A stretch of 64,000 bases of DNA, taken from positions 1 through 64,000 of the forward strand of contig NZ_JAGYHF010000007.1 in the NCBI RefSeq assembly GCF_018336155.1. The letters are read 5' to 3'. Numbering within the stretch: the stretch's first letter is position 1; each line of letters begins with the position of its first letter. The notes under the pieces are model-generated. The model was not told the DNA's origin, did not search any database, and saw nothing but the letters and a program-made list of their open reading frames with translations. Both the position numbers and the translations under genes were made by a program. Origin of the DNA: Pseudomonas rustica (GTDB lineage Bacteria > Pseudomonadota > Gammaproteobacteria > Pseudomonadales > Pseudomonadaceae). Positions 54,038 to 62,765 of this stretch are shown one piece after another.

Positions 54038-55396
54038 ATGCGCGTTTTAACCCCCCTCTGCAGCGCGGTTTTGCTGGCCATGGCTTGCACATCCCAAGCC
54101 CAGGCCATGAACCTCACCGAGGCGATCCAAAGCACCATTGCCACCCACCCGGAACTCGCTTCGCGCGTGGACGCACGCCTGTCGGCTGATGAACAGATCA
54201 AAGTCGCCAAGGGCGGTTTCTATCCGTCCGTCGATTTGAACGCCGCGTATGGCCGTGGCTACAGCGACAACACCAACACCCGCGCCTTCGGTAACCACGA
54301 CACACGAATTCTCAACTACACCCAATCCGAGCTGCGCTTGCGGCAAATGCTGTTCGACGGTTTCAACACCGCCAACGAGGTTGAGCGCACCAAAGGCGTG
54401 TCCAATTCGCGCGCCTACTACGCGCAAGGCACCGCTCAGGATCTGGCCCTGCGCACCATCGAGGTCTACCTCGAAGTGCTCAAGCGCCGCGAACTGGTGA
54501 CTTTGGCCACGAATAACCTGCAAGCGCACTTGCGCGTCAACGATCAGATCGGCCTGCGCACCGAGCGCGGCATCGGCAGCACCGCCGACTCCGATCAATC
54601 GGTGGCGCGTAAAGCGCTGGCGCAAAACAACCTCGACACCGCTGAAGTGGATCTGGCGGATGCCGAGTCGAACTTCTTCAGCGTCGTCGGGCGCATGCCT
54701 GATGAACTGGAAGCCCCGGCCACGACCCGTGGCGAGTTGCCGACCACCCTGCCGGAAGCCCAGCAGAGCATGGTCGAAAACAACCCGTACCTGAAATCGG
54801 CGCAGGCCGACGTGCAATCGGCCGAGAGCCAATACGAAGTCGCCAAGTCGCCGTTCTACCCACGTTTCGACGCAGAAGCGGCAGTCGGCGCGAACAACAA
54901 CGTGCAGGGCGATGAAGGTCACGACAACGAATGGCGTGTCGGCGTGATCATGAACTACAACCTGTTCCGTGGCGGCAGCGACAAGGCGCGACTGGCCTCC
55001 GATGCGCACCAGATCAACCAGGCAATGGACATCCGCAACAACGCCCTGCGTCAGCTCAACGAGAACATTCACCTGGCCTGGAACGCCATGCTCAACGCGA
55101 AGAAACAGACCCCGACCGCCCGCGAATACGCGGAAACCACCAAGCGTGTACGCGCCGCGTATCAGGATCAGTTCGGCCTCGGCCAACGTACCCTGCTTGA
55201 CTTGCTCGACAGTGAAAACGAGCTCTACAACGCCAACCGTCGTTACACCGAAATTCGCTACACCGAGGAATATTCGATGTACCGCGTGCTGGCGAACATG
55301 GGCCAGTTGCTGAGCAAACAACGGGTGGTGCTGCCCGCCGATGCGATCGCCTCCAGCGAAGTGAAAAACGAAGCCCGCCTCCCAGAGCTGAAATAA
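54038..55396 (+). CDS. TolC-family outer-membrane channel (LapE/MapE-like)
   Basis: A 452-residue type I secretion outer-membrane protein. A signal peptide (MRVLTPLCSAVLLAMACTSQAQA) is followed by two OEP repeats: MNLTEAIQSTIATHPELASR, RLRQMLFDGFNTANEVER, LRTERGIGSTADSDQS, and in the second repeat VGVIMNYNLFRGGSDKARLASDAHQI and FGLGQRTLLDLLDSENELYNA. Good GGGAG Shine-Dalgarno. It starts the secretion cluster divergent from the adhesin and should form the exit duct for it. Confidence 0.9.
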   Translation: MRVLTPLCSAVLLAMACTSQAQAMNLTEAIQSTIATHPELASRVDARLSADEQIKVAKGGFYPSVDLNAAYGRGYSDNTNTRAFGNHDTRILNYTQSELRLRQMLFDGFNTANEVERTKGVSNSRAYYAQGTAQDLALRTIEVYLEVLKRRELVTLATNNLQAHLRVNDQIGLRTERGIGSTADSDQSVARKALAQNNLDTAEVDLADAESNFFSVVGRMPDELEAPATTRGELPTTLPEAQQSMVENNPYLKSAQADVQSAESQYEVAKSPFYPRFDAEAAVGANNNVQGDEGHDNEWRVGVIMNYNLFRGGSDKARLASDAHQINQAMDIRNNALRQLNENIHLAWNAMLNAKKQTPTAREYAETTKRVRAAYQDQFGLGQRTLLDLLDSENELYNANRRYTEIRYTEEYSMYRVLANMGQLLSKQRVVLPADAIASSEVKNEARLPELK

Positions 55397-55400
55397 CCCC

Positions 55401-55532
55401 TCTGTAGGAGCTGCCGAAGGCTGCATGATCGTTCCCACGCTCTGCGTGGGAATGCCTCTAGGGACGCTCTGCGTCCAGTGACGCGGAGCGTCACGGGCTT
55501 CATTCCCACGCAGAGCGTGGGAACGATCACGC
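55401..55532. repeat. Composite palindromic repeat (GTAGGAGCTGCCG fragment plus TTCCCACGCTCTGCGTGGGAA pair)
   Basis: A single GTAGGAGCTGCCG fragment (55404-55424) is followed by two inverted GATCGTTCCCACGCTCTGCG elements (55427-55453 and 55504-55530) with GGACGCTCTGCGTCC and GTGACGCGGAGCGTCAC hairpins between. It lies between the TolC-like and ABC genes. Confidence 0.82.
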
Positions 55533-55579
55533 AGCAGGGTTGATGTGGGTGTCCGAGCCAGTTCAAAGGAGCGATCAAT

Positions 55580-57739
55580 ATGACCAGCATGGAACCCGGC
55601 AACTCTGGGGTCGATCCGCGGCTGAGCTTCGATGATCCGTTACTCGACGGTCTGTTGATTCTCTGCAAACTGCATGGCGCGACGGTCAGTCGCGCCAGCC
55701 TGAGTGCCGGGCTGCCGCTGAACAAACAACGTTTGAGCCTCGATTTGCTACCCCGCGCTGCTGCTCGTGCAGGGTTGCAGGCGCGGATGTTGCGCCGTGA
55801 ACTGAAAGACATCTCACCGCTGAACCTGCCGATTCTGTTGTTACTCAACGACGGCCGCACCGCCGTGTTGCGGCGCTTCGGCGATGACGGCAAAGCGCTG
55901 ATTCTGCCCAGCGAAGCCGATGGCGGCGAGCAATGGGTCAGCCGTGAAGAACTCACCGAACACTACAGCGGCCAGGCCTTGTTCGCCCGGCCGCGGCACG
56001 AACTCGAAGACCTGCGCTCACCGCTGGTGCCGCGCGTGCATGCCTGGTTTCGCGACACCCTGAAGCTGTCGAAATGGCTATACGGCGACGCGATTCTCGC
56101 CAGTTTCCTGATCAACCTGTTGGGCCTGATGGTGCCGCTGTTCGTCATGCAGACCTACGACCGCGTGGTGCCAAACCAAGCGACGTCGACCTTGTGGGTG
56201 TTGTCGATCGGCCTGTTGATCGGCACCGGTTTCGAACTGGTGCTGCGGGTGGTGCGTGCGCACTTGCTCGACACCGCCGGCAAGAAAACCGATGTGATCC
56301 TTTCCGCGACTTTATTTGAACGCATCACCGGCATGTCGATGAAGGCACGGCCAGCGACCATTGGCGGGTTTGCGCAGAGCATTCATGACTTTCAGGGCCT
56401 GCGTGAATTCCTCACGGCGGTGACGTTGACCAGCCTGATCGACCTGCCCTTCGTCGTGCTGATGCTGGTAGTGATCGGTCTGCTCGGCGGCTGGCTGGTG
56501 GTGATTCCGATGTTGGCGTTTCCGATCACGATCATCTTCGCCTTGGCGATTCAGGTGCGCCTGCGTGACACCGTGCAGAAAAGCCTGAGCCTCGGCGCCG
56601 AACGCCAGGCCGTGCTGATCGAAACCCTCGGTGGCCTGGAAACCCTCAAGGCCTGCAGCGCCGAAAGCGAGCGCCAGCACAAATGGGAAAGCACCCACGG
56701 CGCCCTCACCCGCCTCGACAGCCATGCGCGCAATCTCTCGGCGCTGGCAACCAACGGCACATTGTTCATTCAGCAGTTCTCGGGGATGGCGACGATTGTC
56801 GCCGGGGTTTACAGCATCATCGCCGGCAACCTCAGCGTTGGTGCGCTGGTCGCCAGCTACATGCTCGGCAGCCGCGTACTCGCGCCGCTGGGGCAGATCG
56901 CCGGGCTGATCACCCGTTATCAGCAAGCGCAATTGACCATGAAAAGCACCGACGCATTGATGTCGTTGCCGCAGGAACGCGACGGCAAACAGCGGCCGCT
57001 GGAACGCACGCAACTGCAAGGTGCGCTGGACGTCAACGGCGTGACCTTTCACTACAACGGCCAGAATGCGCCGGCCCTGAGCAACATCAGTTTCAGTCTC
57101 AAAGCCGGCGAACGGGTTGGCATTATCGGTCGCAGTGGCTCGGGTAAAAGCACCTTGGCGCGATTGGTCATGGGTTTCTATGAGCCAGAAGAAGGCCAGT
57201 TGCTGCTCGACGGTCTCGACCTGCGGCAACTGGATGTCGCGGATCTGCGCCAGCAAATCGGCTATGTCGCCCACGACCTGCCGCTGCTGGCCGGCAGCCT
57301 GCGCGATAACCTCACCCTCGGCGCACGCTACGTCAGCGATTCGCGGATGCTTGAAGTGGCTGAGCTGACCGGCGTCACCGAACTCGCTCGCCAGCATCCG
57401 CAAGGTTTTGATCGGCCGGTCGGTGAGCGCGGGCAATTGCTTTCCGGCGGCCAACGCCAAGCGGTATTACTCGCGCGTTCGCTGTTGCTCGACCCGCCGA
57501 TCATGCTCCTCGACGAACCCACCAGCGCCATGGACAACAGCAGCGAAGACATCCTGCGCCAGAAACTTCATGGCTGGGTGCAAGGCAAAACCCTGCTGCT
57601 GGTCACTCACCGCACCTCGATGCTGAGCCTGGTGGATCGGCTGCTGGTACTCGACAACGGCCGGATCGTCGCCGACGGCCCGAAAGAAGCAGTCATCGAA
57701 GCACTGCGCAAGGGCCGCGTCGGCTCTGCGGCGGTGTAG
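55580..57739 (+). CDS. Type I secretion ABC exporter (LapB/MapB-like)
   Basis: A 719-residue inner-membrane exporter: an N-terminal C39-peptidase-like domain without a clear catalytic Cys (about residues 15-150), six membrane spans (about 165-450), and a C-terminal ATPase with Walker A GRSGSGKST (about 516-524), signature LLSGGQRQ (about 619-626), Walker B IMLLDEPTSAMD (about 641-652) and the switch His in LLVTHRT. This is the RTX-adhesin class of exporter. ATG 55580 has GGAG 8 nt upstream. It works with the HlyD-like protein encoded next. Confidence 0.92.
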   Translation: MTSMEPGNSGVDPRLSFDDPLLDGLLILCKLHGATVSRASLSAGLPLNKQRLSLDLLPRAAARAGLQARMLRRELKDISPLNLPILLLLNDGRTAVLRRFGDDGKALILPSEADGGEQWVSREELTEHYSGQALFARPRHELEDLRSPLVPRVHAWFRDTLKLSKWLYGDAILASFLINLLGLMVPLFVMQTYDRVVPNQATSTLWVLSIGLLIGTGFELVLRVVRAHLLDTAGKKTDVILSATLFERITGMSMKARPATIGGFAQSIHDFQGLREFLTAVTLTSLIDLPFVVLMLVVIGLLGGWLVVIPMLAFPITIIFALAIQVRLRDTVQKSLSLGAERQAVLIETLGGLETLKACSAESERQHKWESTHGALTRLDSHARNLSALATNGTLFIQQFSGMATIVAGVYSIIAGNLSVGALVASYMLGSRVLAPLGQIAGLITRYQQAQLTMKSTDALMSLPQERDGKQRPLERTQLQGALDVNGVTFHYNGQNAPALSNISFSLKAGERVGIIGRSGSGKSTLARLVMGFYEPEEGQLLLDGLDLRQLDVADLRQQIGYVAHDLPLLAGSLRDNLTLGARYVSDSRMLEVAELTGVTELARQHPQGFDRPVGERGQLLSGGQRQAVLLARSLLLDPPIMLLDEPTSAMDNSSEDILRQKLHGWVQGKTLLLVTHRTSMLSLVDRLLVLDNGRIVADGPKEAVIEALRKGRVGSAAV

Positions 57740-58049
57740 ATGCTTAACCATAATTTATGGCTTACACAAAAAAGTGCCCTGCATTGCACAGAACCTGTGC
57801 CTTACACAAAACCTGTGGCGAGGGGATTTATCCCCGTTTGGGTGCGCAGCGCCCACAAGATTTTTGGGGTTGCTGCGCAACCCAACGGGGATAAATCCCC
57901 TCGCCACAGGAAACCTTTTTGGCCACAGGAATTTTCTGTGGCCACTGGGAAATTCTCAGGCCAAAGGGAGTTCTCTGGTTACAGATACGCGCCCCTGGCC
58001 ACTAATGGGTCATCCAGTTTGATGTTTCTTAATTGAGGGGTATCGCCCC
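57740..58049. other. Intergenic region between ABC and HlyD-like genes
   Basis: 310 nt with the GTGGCGAGGGGATTTATCCCC inverted repeat (57818-57910) and degenerate GGCCACAGG/CTGG repeats after it (57910-58010). No gene is seen. The insertion of a repeat inside a secretion operon suggests the repeat arrived after the operon formed. Confidence 0.6.
57818..57910. repeat. Inverted repeat of GTGGCGAGGGGATTTATCCCCGTT type
   Basis: Copies TGGCGAGGGGATTTATCCCCGTT (57819) and its inverted partner ending 57907 flank a 40-nt spacer. Same element as 6227-6364. Confidence 0.82.
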
Positions 58050-59411
58050 ATGTCGGCATCTTCAGATAGCAAATCTCGCGGCTACTTCGACAGTTTCGGC
58101 AAAAGTGCCGAAGCCGAGTTCATGCCGGAAACCGCCGGGGCGGCGTTGCAGGATTCGCCGCGCTGGTCGCGGATCACCGTGTGGCTGGCGGCGGGGCTGC
58201 TGATCAGTGCGGTGGTCTGGGCCAAATTCGCCGTGCTCGAAGAAGTGACCATGGGCGAAGGCAAGGCGATTCCGTCGAGCAAGATTCAGGTGATCCAGAA
58301 CCTTGAGGGCGGCATCGTTACCGAGATCTTCGTGCGTGAAGGGCAAATGGTGAACAAGGGCGACACCCTGCTGCGTCTGGATGACACGCGTTTCCGTTCG
58401 AACAAAGGCGAGAGCGAGGCCGATCGTTATGCGCTGACGGCGCAGGTCGAAAGACTGTCGGCCGAAGCGGAAGGCCGGCCGTTCAAGCTCTCCGATGAAG
58501 TGGTCGCCAAAGCGCCGCAAGTCGCTGAAGACGAGCGCTCTTTGTATGACCAACGCCAGCGCCGACTGGCCAGCGAACAACGAACCCTCAGCGAACAACT
58601 GCGGCAGAAAACCCAGGAACTGGCGGAATTTCGTTCCAAGCAGGGCCAGTTCAGTTCCAGTCTGGCGTTGCTGCAGCAAGAGATGAACATGTCCGAACCG
58701 CTGGTGAAAACCGGTGCGGTGTCGCCGGTGGAAATCTTGCGATTGAAGCGCAGCGCCGTGGAGATCCGTGGCTCGCTGAACGCCACCACACTCGCCATTC
58801 CCCGCGCCGAATCGGCGATTGCCGAGATCCGCAGCAAGATCGACGAATCCGAACAAACCTTCCGCTCCGAAGCCGCGAAAGAGTTGAATGAGAAGCGCAC
58901 CGACCTGTCAAAAATCACCGCGACCAGCATCGCCATCGACGACCGGGTCACCCGCACCACCGTGACTTCACCGGTGCACGGCGTGATCAAGCAATTGAAG
59001 GTCAACACCATCGGCGGCGTGGTGCAGCCGGGCAGCGACATGGTTGAAATCGTGCCGCTGGAGGACAACCTGCTGATCGAAGCCAAAGTGCGCCCGCAGG
59101 ATGTCGCGTTTCTGCATCCGGGGCAGAAGGCGATGGTCAAGTTCAGTGCTTATGACTACACGATTTACGGCGGGCTGAGCGCCAAGCTTGAGTTGATCGG
59201 CGCGGACACGATTACCGATGACAAGGGCAACAGCTTTTACCTGATTCAGGTGCGCACCGATAAAAACCATTTGGGCGGGGATGTGAAGCCGTTGCTGATT
59301 ATTCCGGGAATGGTTGCGACGGTGGACATCATTACCGGCGAGAAGAGTGTGCTGGATTACTTGCTGAAACCGGTGCTGAAGGCCAGAACCGAGGCGATGC
59401 GCGAGCGGTAG
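58050..59411 (+). CDS. HlyD-family membrane fusion protein (LapC/MapC-like)
   Basis: A 453-residue periplasmic adaptor for type I secretion: a cytoplasmic N terminus, one TM (about residues 41-60, WLAAGLLISAVVWAKF), the split biotinyl-lipoyl motif (GKAIPSSKIQVIQNLEGGIVTEIFVREGQMVNKGDTLL), a long coiled coil, and the second half (TSPVHGVIKQLKVNTIGGVV) with a beta-barrel ending LLIIPGMVATVDIITGEKSVLDYLLKPV, the HlyD/PrtE signature. GAGGGG precedes the ATG. It links the ABC exporter to the TolC-like channel. Confidence 0.92.
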   Translation: MSASSDSKSRGYFDSFGKSAEAEFMPETAGAALQDSPRWSRITVWLAAGLLISAVVWAKFAVLEEVTMGEGKAIPSSKIQVIQNLEGGIVTEIFVREGQMVNKGDTLLRLDDTRFRSNKGESEADRYALTAQVERLSAEAEGRPFKLSDEVVAKAPQVAEDERSLYDQRQRRLASEQRTLSEQLRQKTQELAEFRSKQGQFSSSLALLQQEMNMSEPLVKTGAVSPVEILRLKRSAVEIRGSLNATTLAIPRAESAIAEIRSKIDESEQTFRSEAAKELNEKRTDLSKITATSIAIDDRVTRTTVTSPVHGVIKQLKVNTIGGVVQPGSDMVEIVPLEDNLLIEAKVRPQDVAFLHPGQKAMVKFSAYDYTIYGGLSAKLELIGADTITDDKGNSFYLIQVRTDKNHLGGDVKPLLIIPGMVATVDIITGEKSVLDYLLKPVLKARTEAMRER

Positions 59412-59413
59412 CG

Positions 59414-59528
59414 AATGATCGTTCCCACGCTCCGCGTGGGAATGCCGCCCGGGACGCTCCGCGTCCCTCTGCGACTGTGACGCAGAGCGTCACTGGATGC
59501 ATTCCCACGCAGAGCGTGGGAACGATCA
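59414..59528. repeat. Composite TTCCCACGCTCCGCGTGGGAA inverted repeat
   Basis: Inverted elements at 59415-59441 and 59499-59527 with GGACGCTCCGCGTCC and GTGACGCAGAGCGTCAC hairpins between. It lies between the convergent HlyD-like and DTW genes, overlapping the last codons of the latter. Confidence 0.82.
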
Positions 59529-60122
59529 TCTATCGCCATGATTACGCTGAAAGGTCTCCTCCCCCATCGCCGCAATCTGCCCCTCGATCAACGCTTCAAA
59601 CGGCTTGAGCAACGGCTCAAACGAAACCGGTGACTCCAGCGTTTGCAATGCCTGCACAATCGCCTCAACCGTCGATAACGCCCCAGGCCCCGGGGCCTTG
59701 CGCAACCGATAGCGCGACACCCCGCCCTCGGCCAGCGTCATCCGTGGCAACGCCGCCAGCAGTGAATTGAGGTGCAGCATCTTGCGCGCTTTACGCCACG
59801 TTCCATCAGGCACCACCAGCAACAACGGCTCATCCGACTCGGCGTAAGCCTGCATCGGCTGCGCATCATCGGCGGGAAACAACAACCGCGCCCGATACCC
59901 CGGCTGATTCAGCAACGTCGGCAAATCCTCAAACACCTCACCCACAATCAACTCGGCATTGCTCAACCCCAGCGCCGCCAATCGCGCGGTGTTCAACGCA
60001 TGATTGACCTCGCTCGGATGCTGCAACAGCAACACCCGCGTGCGGCTGTCGAGGCTGGGGATCAGCGGGCACAGGCAATGGGTTTGTGGGCGCAGGCAGC
60101 GCGGGCATTGTGGTCTGGACAT
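59526..60122 (-). CDS. DTW-domain protein (putative tRNA-uridine aminocarboxypropyltransferase, TapT family)
   Basis: A 198-residue protein with the DTW family signatures: an N-terminal Cys cluster CPRCLRPQTHCLC (zinc-binding type), LLLQHPSEVNHALNTARL, and the name-giving motif as VPDGTWRKARKML, followed by RKAPGPGALSTVEAIVQAL. Characterised members install acp3U at position 47 of tRNA; which tRNA this one modifies is unknown. It is not in an operon with its neighbours. Confidence 0.88.
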   Translation of the reverse strand: MSRPQCPRCLRPQTHCLCPLIPSLDSRTRVLLLQHPSEVNHALNTARLAALGLSNAELIVGEVFEDLPTLLNQPGYRARLLFPADDAQPMQAYAESDEPLLLVVPDGTWRKARKMLHLNSLLAALPRMTLAEGGVSRYRLRKAPGPGALSTVEAIVQALQTLESPVSFEPLLKPFEALIEGQIAAMGEETFQRNHGDR

Positions 60123-60140
60123 ACTTCTTTTTCCTACAAG

Positions 60141-61034
60141 CTAAGCCTGATTGAGCTGTGCTTTGAGCAAATCACGGAAAGTCTGGATCAGCGGCTCGCG
60201 GCTACGACCGCGACGCATGATCATCGAGAACGGCGCCTGATAACCGAACGTCGCCGGCAGCAGAACCCGCAAATCCCCTTTGTCGGCCCACGCCTGCGCG
60301 TAGTGCTCCGGCAAGTAACCAATGTAGGCGCCGGACAACACCAGAATCAGCTGCGCCTCCATACTTTCCACGGTCGCTGCGCTGTGCTTGAAACCGTGAC
60401 GCGCCAGCTCGGCCTGACTCCAATAACCACGACCGACCATGCGCTGCTGGGTGATGACTTGTTCGGGGATGCGCCGCTCGTTGAACAAAGGATGGCGGCT
60501 GCTGCAATACAACCAGTGCTGTTCGCGGTACAGCGGCATGTAGACCAGACCGCTCATCCGTGTGGAGAACGCGCCGATGGCCAGATCGAGGCGATTGTCC
60601 TGCACGCCGAGTTGCAGTTCGTACGGGCTCATCACCGATAAGTGCAAATGCACCGCCGGGTGTTCCTGGCTGTAACCGCCGATGGCTTCGGCAAATGGCA
60701 GAGCCTTGTCGCTGACCGTGGAGTCGATCACGCCGAGGTTGAGCGTGCCGCGCAATTCGCCCTTGAGCGCGGCGGCGTATTGCTCGAACCCTTCGAGTTC
60801 GGCGAGCAGGCGCAGGGTTTCCTGATGGAACAGCTCACCCTTGCTGGTCAGGCTGAACCCGCCGCGTCCGCGATGGCACAGCACCAGACCGAGCGCGGCT
60901 TCGAGCTGGCTCATGTAGGTGCTGATCGCCGAGGTCGACAGGTTGAGTTCCTGCTGCGCATTGGCGAAACCCTGATGGCGCACGACGCTGACGAAGATGC
61001 GCAATAGTTTCAGGTCGGGTAAAGCGTTGGCCAT
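60141..61034 (-). CDS. gbuR: LysR-family regulator of guanidinobutyrate use (GbuR)
   Basis: A 297-residue LysR regulator: an N-terminal winged helix (LRIFVSVVRHQGFANAQQELNLSTSAISTYMSQLEAALG) and a substrate-binding domain. It is divergent from gbuA, as gbuR (PA1422) is in P. aeruginosa, where it activates gbuA with 4-guanidinobutyrate. ATG 61034 has TTGGAG upstream. The name rests mainly on the neighbourhood. Confidence 0.82.
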   Translation of the reverse strand: MANALPDLKLLRIFVSVVRHQGFANAQQELNLSTSAISTYMSQLEAALGLVLCHRGRGGFSLTSKGELFHQETLRLLAELEGFEQYAAALKGELRGTLNLGVIDSTVSDKALPFAEAIGGYSQEHPAVHLHLSVMSPYELQLGVQDNRLDLAIGAFSTRMSGLVYMPLYREQHWLYCSSRHPLFNERRIPEQVITQQRMVGRGYWSQAELARHGFKHSAATVESMEAQLILVLSGAYIGYLPEHYAQAWADKGDLRVLLPATFGYQAPFSMIMRRGRSREPLIQTFRDLLKAQLNQA

Positions 61035-61046
61035 GTCTACTCCAAG

Positions 61047-61160
61047 GATCGTTCCCACGCTCTGCGTGGGAATGCAGCCTGTGACGCTCTGCGTCACCTG
61101 CAAGTACGGCTGGACGCGGAGCGTCCGTAGATGCATTCCCACGCGGAGCATGGGAACGAG
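61047..61160. repeat. Composite TTCCCACGCTCTGCGTGGGAA inverted repeat
   Basis: Inverted elements at 61049-61076 and 61132-61158 with GTGACGCTCTGCGTCAC and GGACGCGGAGCGTCC hairpins between. It lies in the gbuR/gbuA divergent region, close to the gbuR start, so it may separate gbuR from its promoter or form part of its leader. 61161-61326 holds the shared control region. Confidence 0.8.
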
Positions 61161-61326
61161 CCGGTGTGGAAGTCTGGCATTAGTTTAGAAAAATCTGAAC
61201 TAAGTATTTGCCCGTAGCGATTCTTTCCCCTCACTACATTTCGCATCATCGGCCCCACAGCGGCGTCCGAACCTGTGCTCAACGGCGCGCCGATATAAAT
61301 AAAACAAAGACGATGAGGCCCTACCC

Positions 61327-62277
61327 GTGGACAAGATTCTTCACCAACCACTGGGCGGCAACGAAATGCCGCGCTTCGGCGGCATCGCCACCATGCTCCG
61401 ACTCCCCCATGTACCGACCGCTGCCGGCCTGGACGCTGCCTTCGTAGGCGTGCCACTGGACATCGGTACTTCGCTGCGCCCCGGCACCCGCTTCGGGCCA
61501 CGCGACATTCGCACCGAATCGGTGATGATCCGCCCTTACAACATGGCGACCGGCGCTGCGCCATTCGACTCGCTGGCCGTGGCCGACATTGGCGACGTGG
61601 CGATCAACACCTTCAACCTGCTCGACGCCGTGCGCATCATCGAAGAAGCCTACGACAACATCCTCGAGCACAACGTGATCCCGATGACCCTGGGTGGCGA
61701 CCACACCATCACCCTGCCGATCCTGCGGGCGATTCATAAGAAGCACGGCAAGGTCGGTCTGGTGCACATCGATGCCCACGCGGACGTCAACGATCACATG
61801 TTCGGCGAGAAAATCGCCCACGGCACCACCTTCCGCCGCGCGGTTGAAGAAGGTCTGCTCGATTGTGATCGCGTCGTGCAGATCGGTCTGCGCGCTCAGG
61901 GTTACACCGCTGACGACTTCAACTGGAGCCGCGATCAGGGTTTCCGCGTGGTTCAGGCTGAAGAGTGCTGGCACAAGTCGCTGGCACCGCTGATGGCTGA
62001 AGTGCGCGAGAAAGTCGGCGGCGGCCCGGTGTACCTGAGCTTCGACATCGACGGCATCGATCCGGCCTGGGCACCTGGCACCGGCACCCCGGAAATCGGC
62101 GGTCTGACGACCATTCAGGCGATTGAAATCGTTCGCGGCTGCCAAGGCCTCGACTTGATCGGTTGCGATCTGGTAGAAGTCTCGCCCGCTTACGACACCA
62201 CCGGCAACACCTCGCTGCTGGCCGCCAACCTGCTGTACGAAATGCTCTGCGTACTGCCTGGCGTGGTTCACCGCTGA
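61327..62277 (+). CDS. gbuA: Guanidinobutyrase (ureohydrolase) GbuA
   Basis: A 316-residue arginase/agmatinase-family enzyme. Mn-binding motifs are LTLGGDHT, VHIDAHADVND and SFDIDGIDPAWAPGTGTPE. The N terminus MDKILHQPLGGNEMPRFGGIATM and overall sequence closely match my memory of P. aeruginosa GbuA, which hydrolyses 4-guanidinobutyrate to urea and 4-aminobutyrate in the arginine dehydrogenase route. Agmatinase activity cannot be excluded. GTG start at 61327 with TGAGG upstream. The two downstream genes probably form one operon with it. Confidence 0.9.
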   Translation: MDKILHQPLGGNEMPRFGGIATMLRLPHVPTAAGLDAAFVGVPLDIGTSLRPGTRFGPRDIRTESVMIRPYNMATGAAPFDSLAVADIGDVAINTFNLLDAVRIIEEAYDNILEHNVIPMTLGGDHTITLPILRAIHKKHGKVGLVHIDAHADVNDHMFGEKIAHGTTFRRAVEEGLLDCDRVVQIGLRAQGYTADDFNWSRDQGFRVVQAEECWHKSLAPLMAEVREKVGGGPVYLSFDIDGIDPAWAPGTGTPEIGGLTTIQAIEIVRGCQGLDLIGCDLVEVSPAYDTTGNTSLLAANLLYEMLCVLPGVVHR

Positions 62278-62287
62278 GGGTTGCGTC

Positions 62288-62710
62288 ATGAACGAACGTG
62301 ATCAGGTTCTGCAAGCGGCCGCCGAACTGGTGGCTGCCTTTGCCCGTAACGATCGCGAGGCTTACTTCGGCGCGTTCAGCGCCGATGCAAGTTTCGTTTT
62401 CTACACCCTCGAACAGCCGTTGCTGTCGCGCGATGCCTATCAGGCCTTGTGGGACAGCTGGCGCGCCGAGGATGGCTTCGAGGTGCTTGCGTGCACCTCG
62501 AGCAACGCCTTCGTCAGCCTGCAAGGTGACGTGGCGATTTTCATCCATGACGTGGCCACCGAGCTGCGCATGCAAGGGGAGCAACACTTCAGCCAGGAGC
62601 GCGAGACGATTGTTTTCAAGAAACAAGCGTCGAGCCTAGAACAACAAGGCCATTGGCTGGCCTGCCACGAACATTTGTCCGCGATGCCGGAAGGGCTGCC
62701 ATCCCCTTAG
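62288..62710 (+). CDS. NTF2-like / SnoaL-fold protein, function unknown
   Basis: A 140-residue protein of the NTF2-like fold: AAELVAAFARNDREAYFGAFSADASFVFYTLEQPLLSRDAYQALWDSW then a beta sheet (FVSLQGDVAIFIHDVATEL) and an ETIVFKKQ..GHWLACHEHLS strand. It lies 10 nt after gbuA and before the permease; the same order occurs in P. aeruginosa (PA1420). Its role in guanidinobutyrate use is not known; a small substrate-binding or isomerase role is possible. Confidence 0.82.
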   Translation: MNERDQVLQAAAELVAAFARNDREAYFGAFSADASFVFYTLEQPLLSRDAYQALWDSWRAEDGFEVLACTSSNAFVSLQGDVAIFIHDVATELRMQGEQHFSQERETIVFKKQASSLEQQGHWLACHEHLSAMPEGLPSP

Positions 62711-62765
62711 CCAAAACAGGTGACGCTCACGAACGATGAGCGCGCCTTTGTGATCGGAGCAGATC

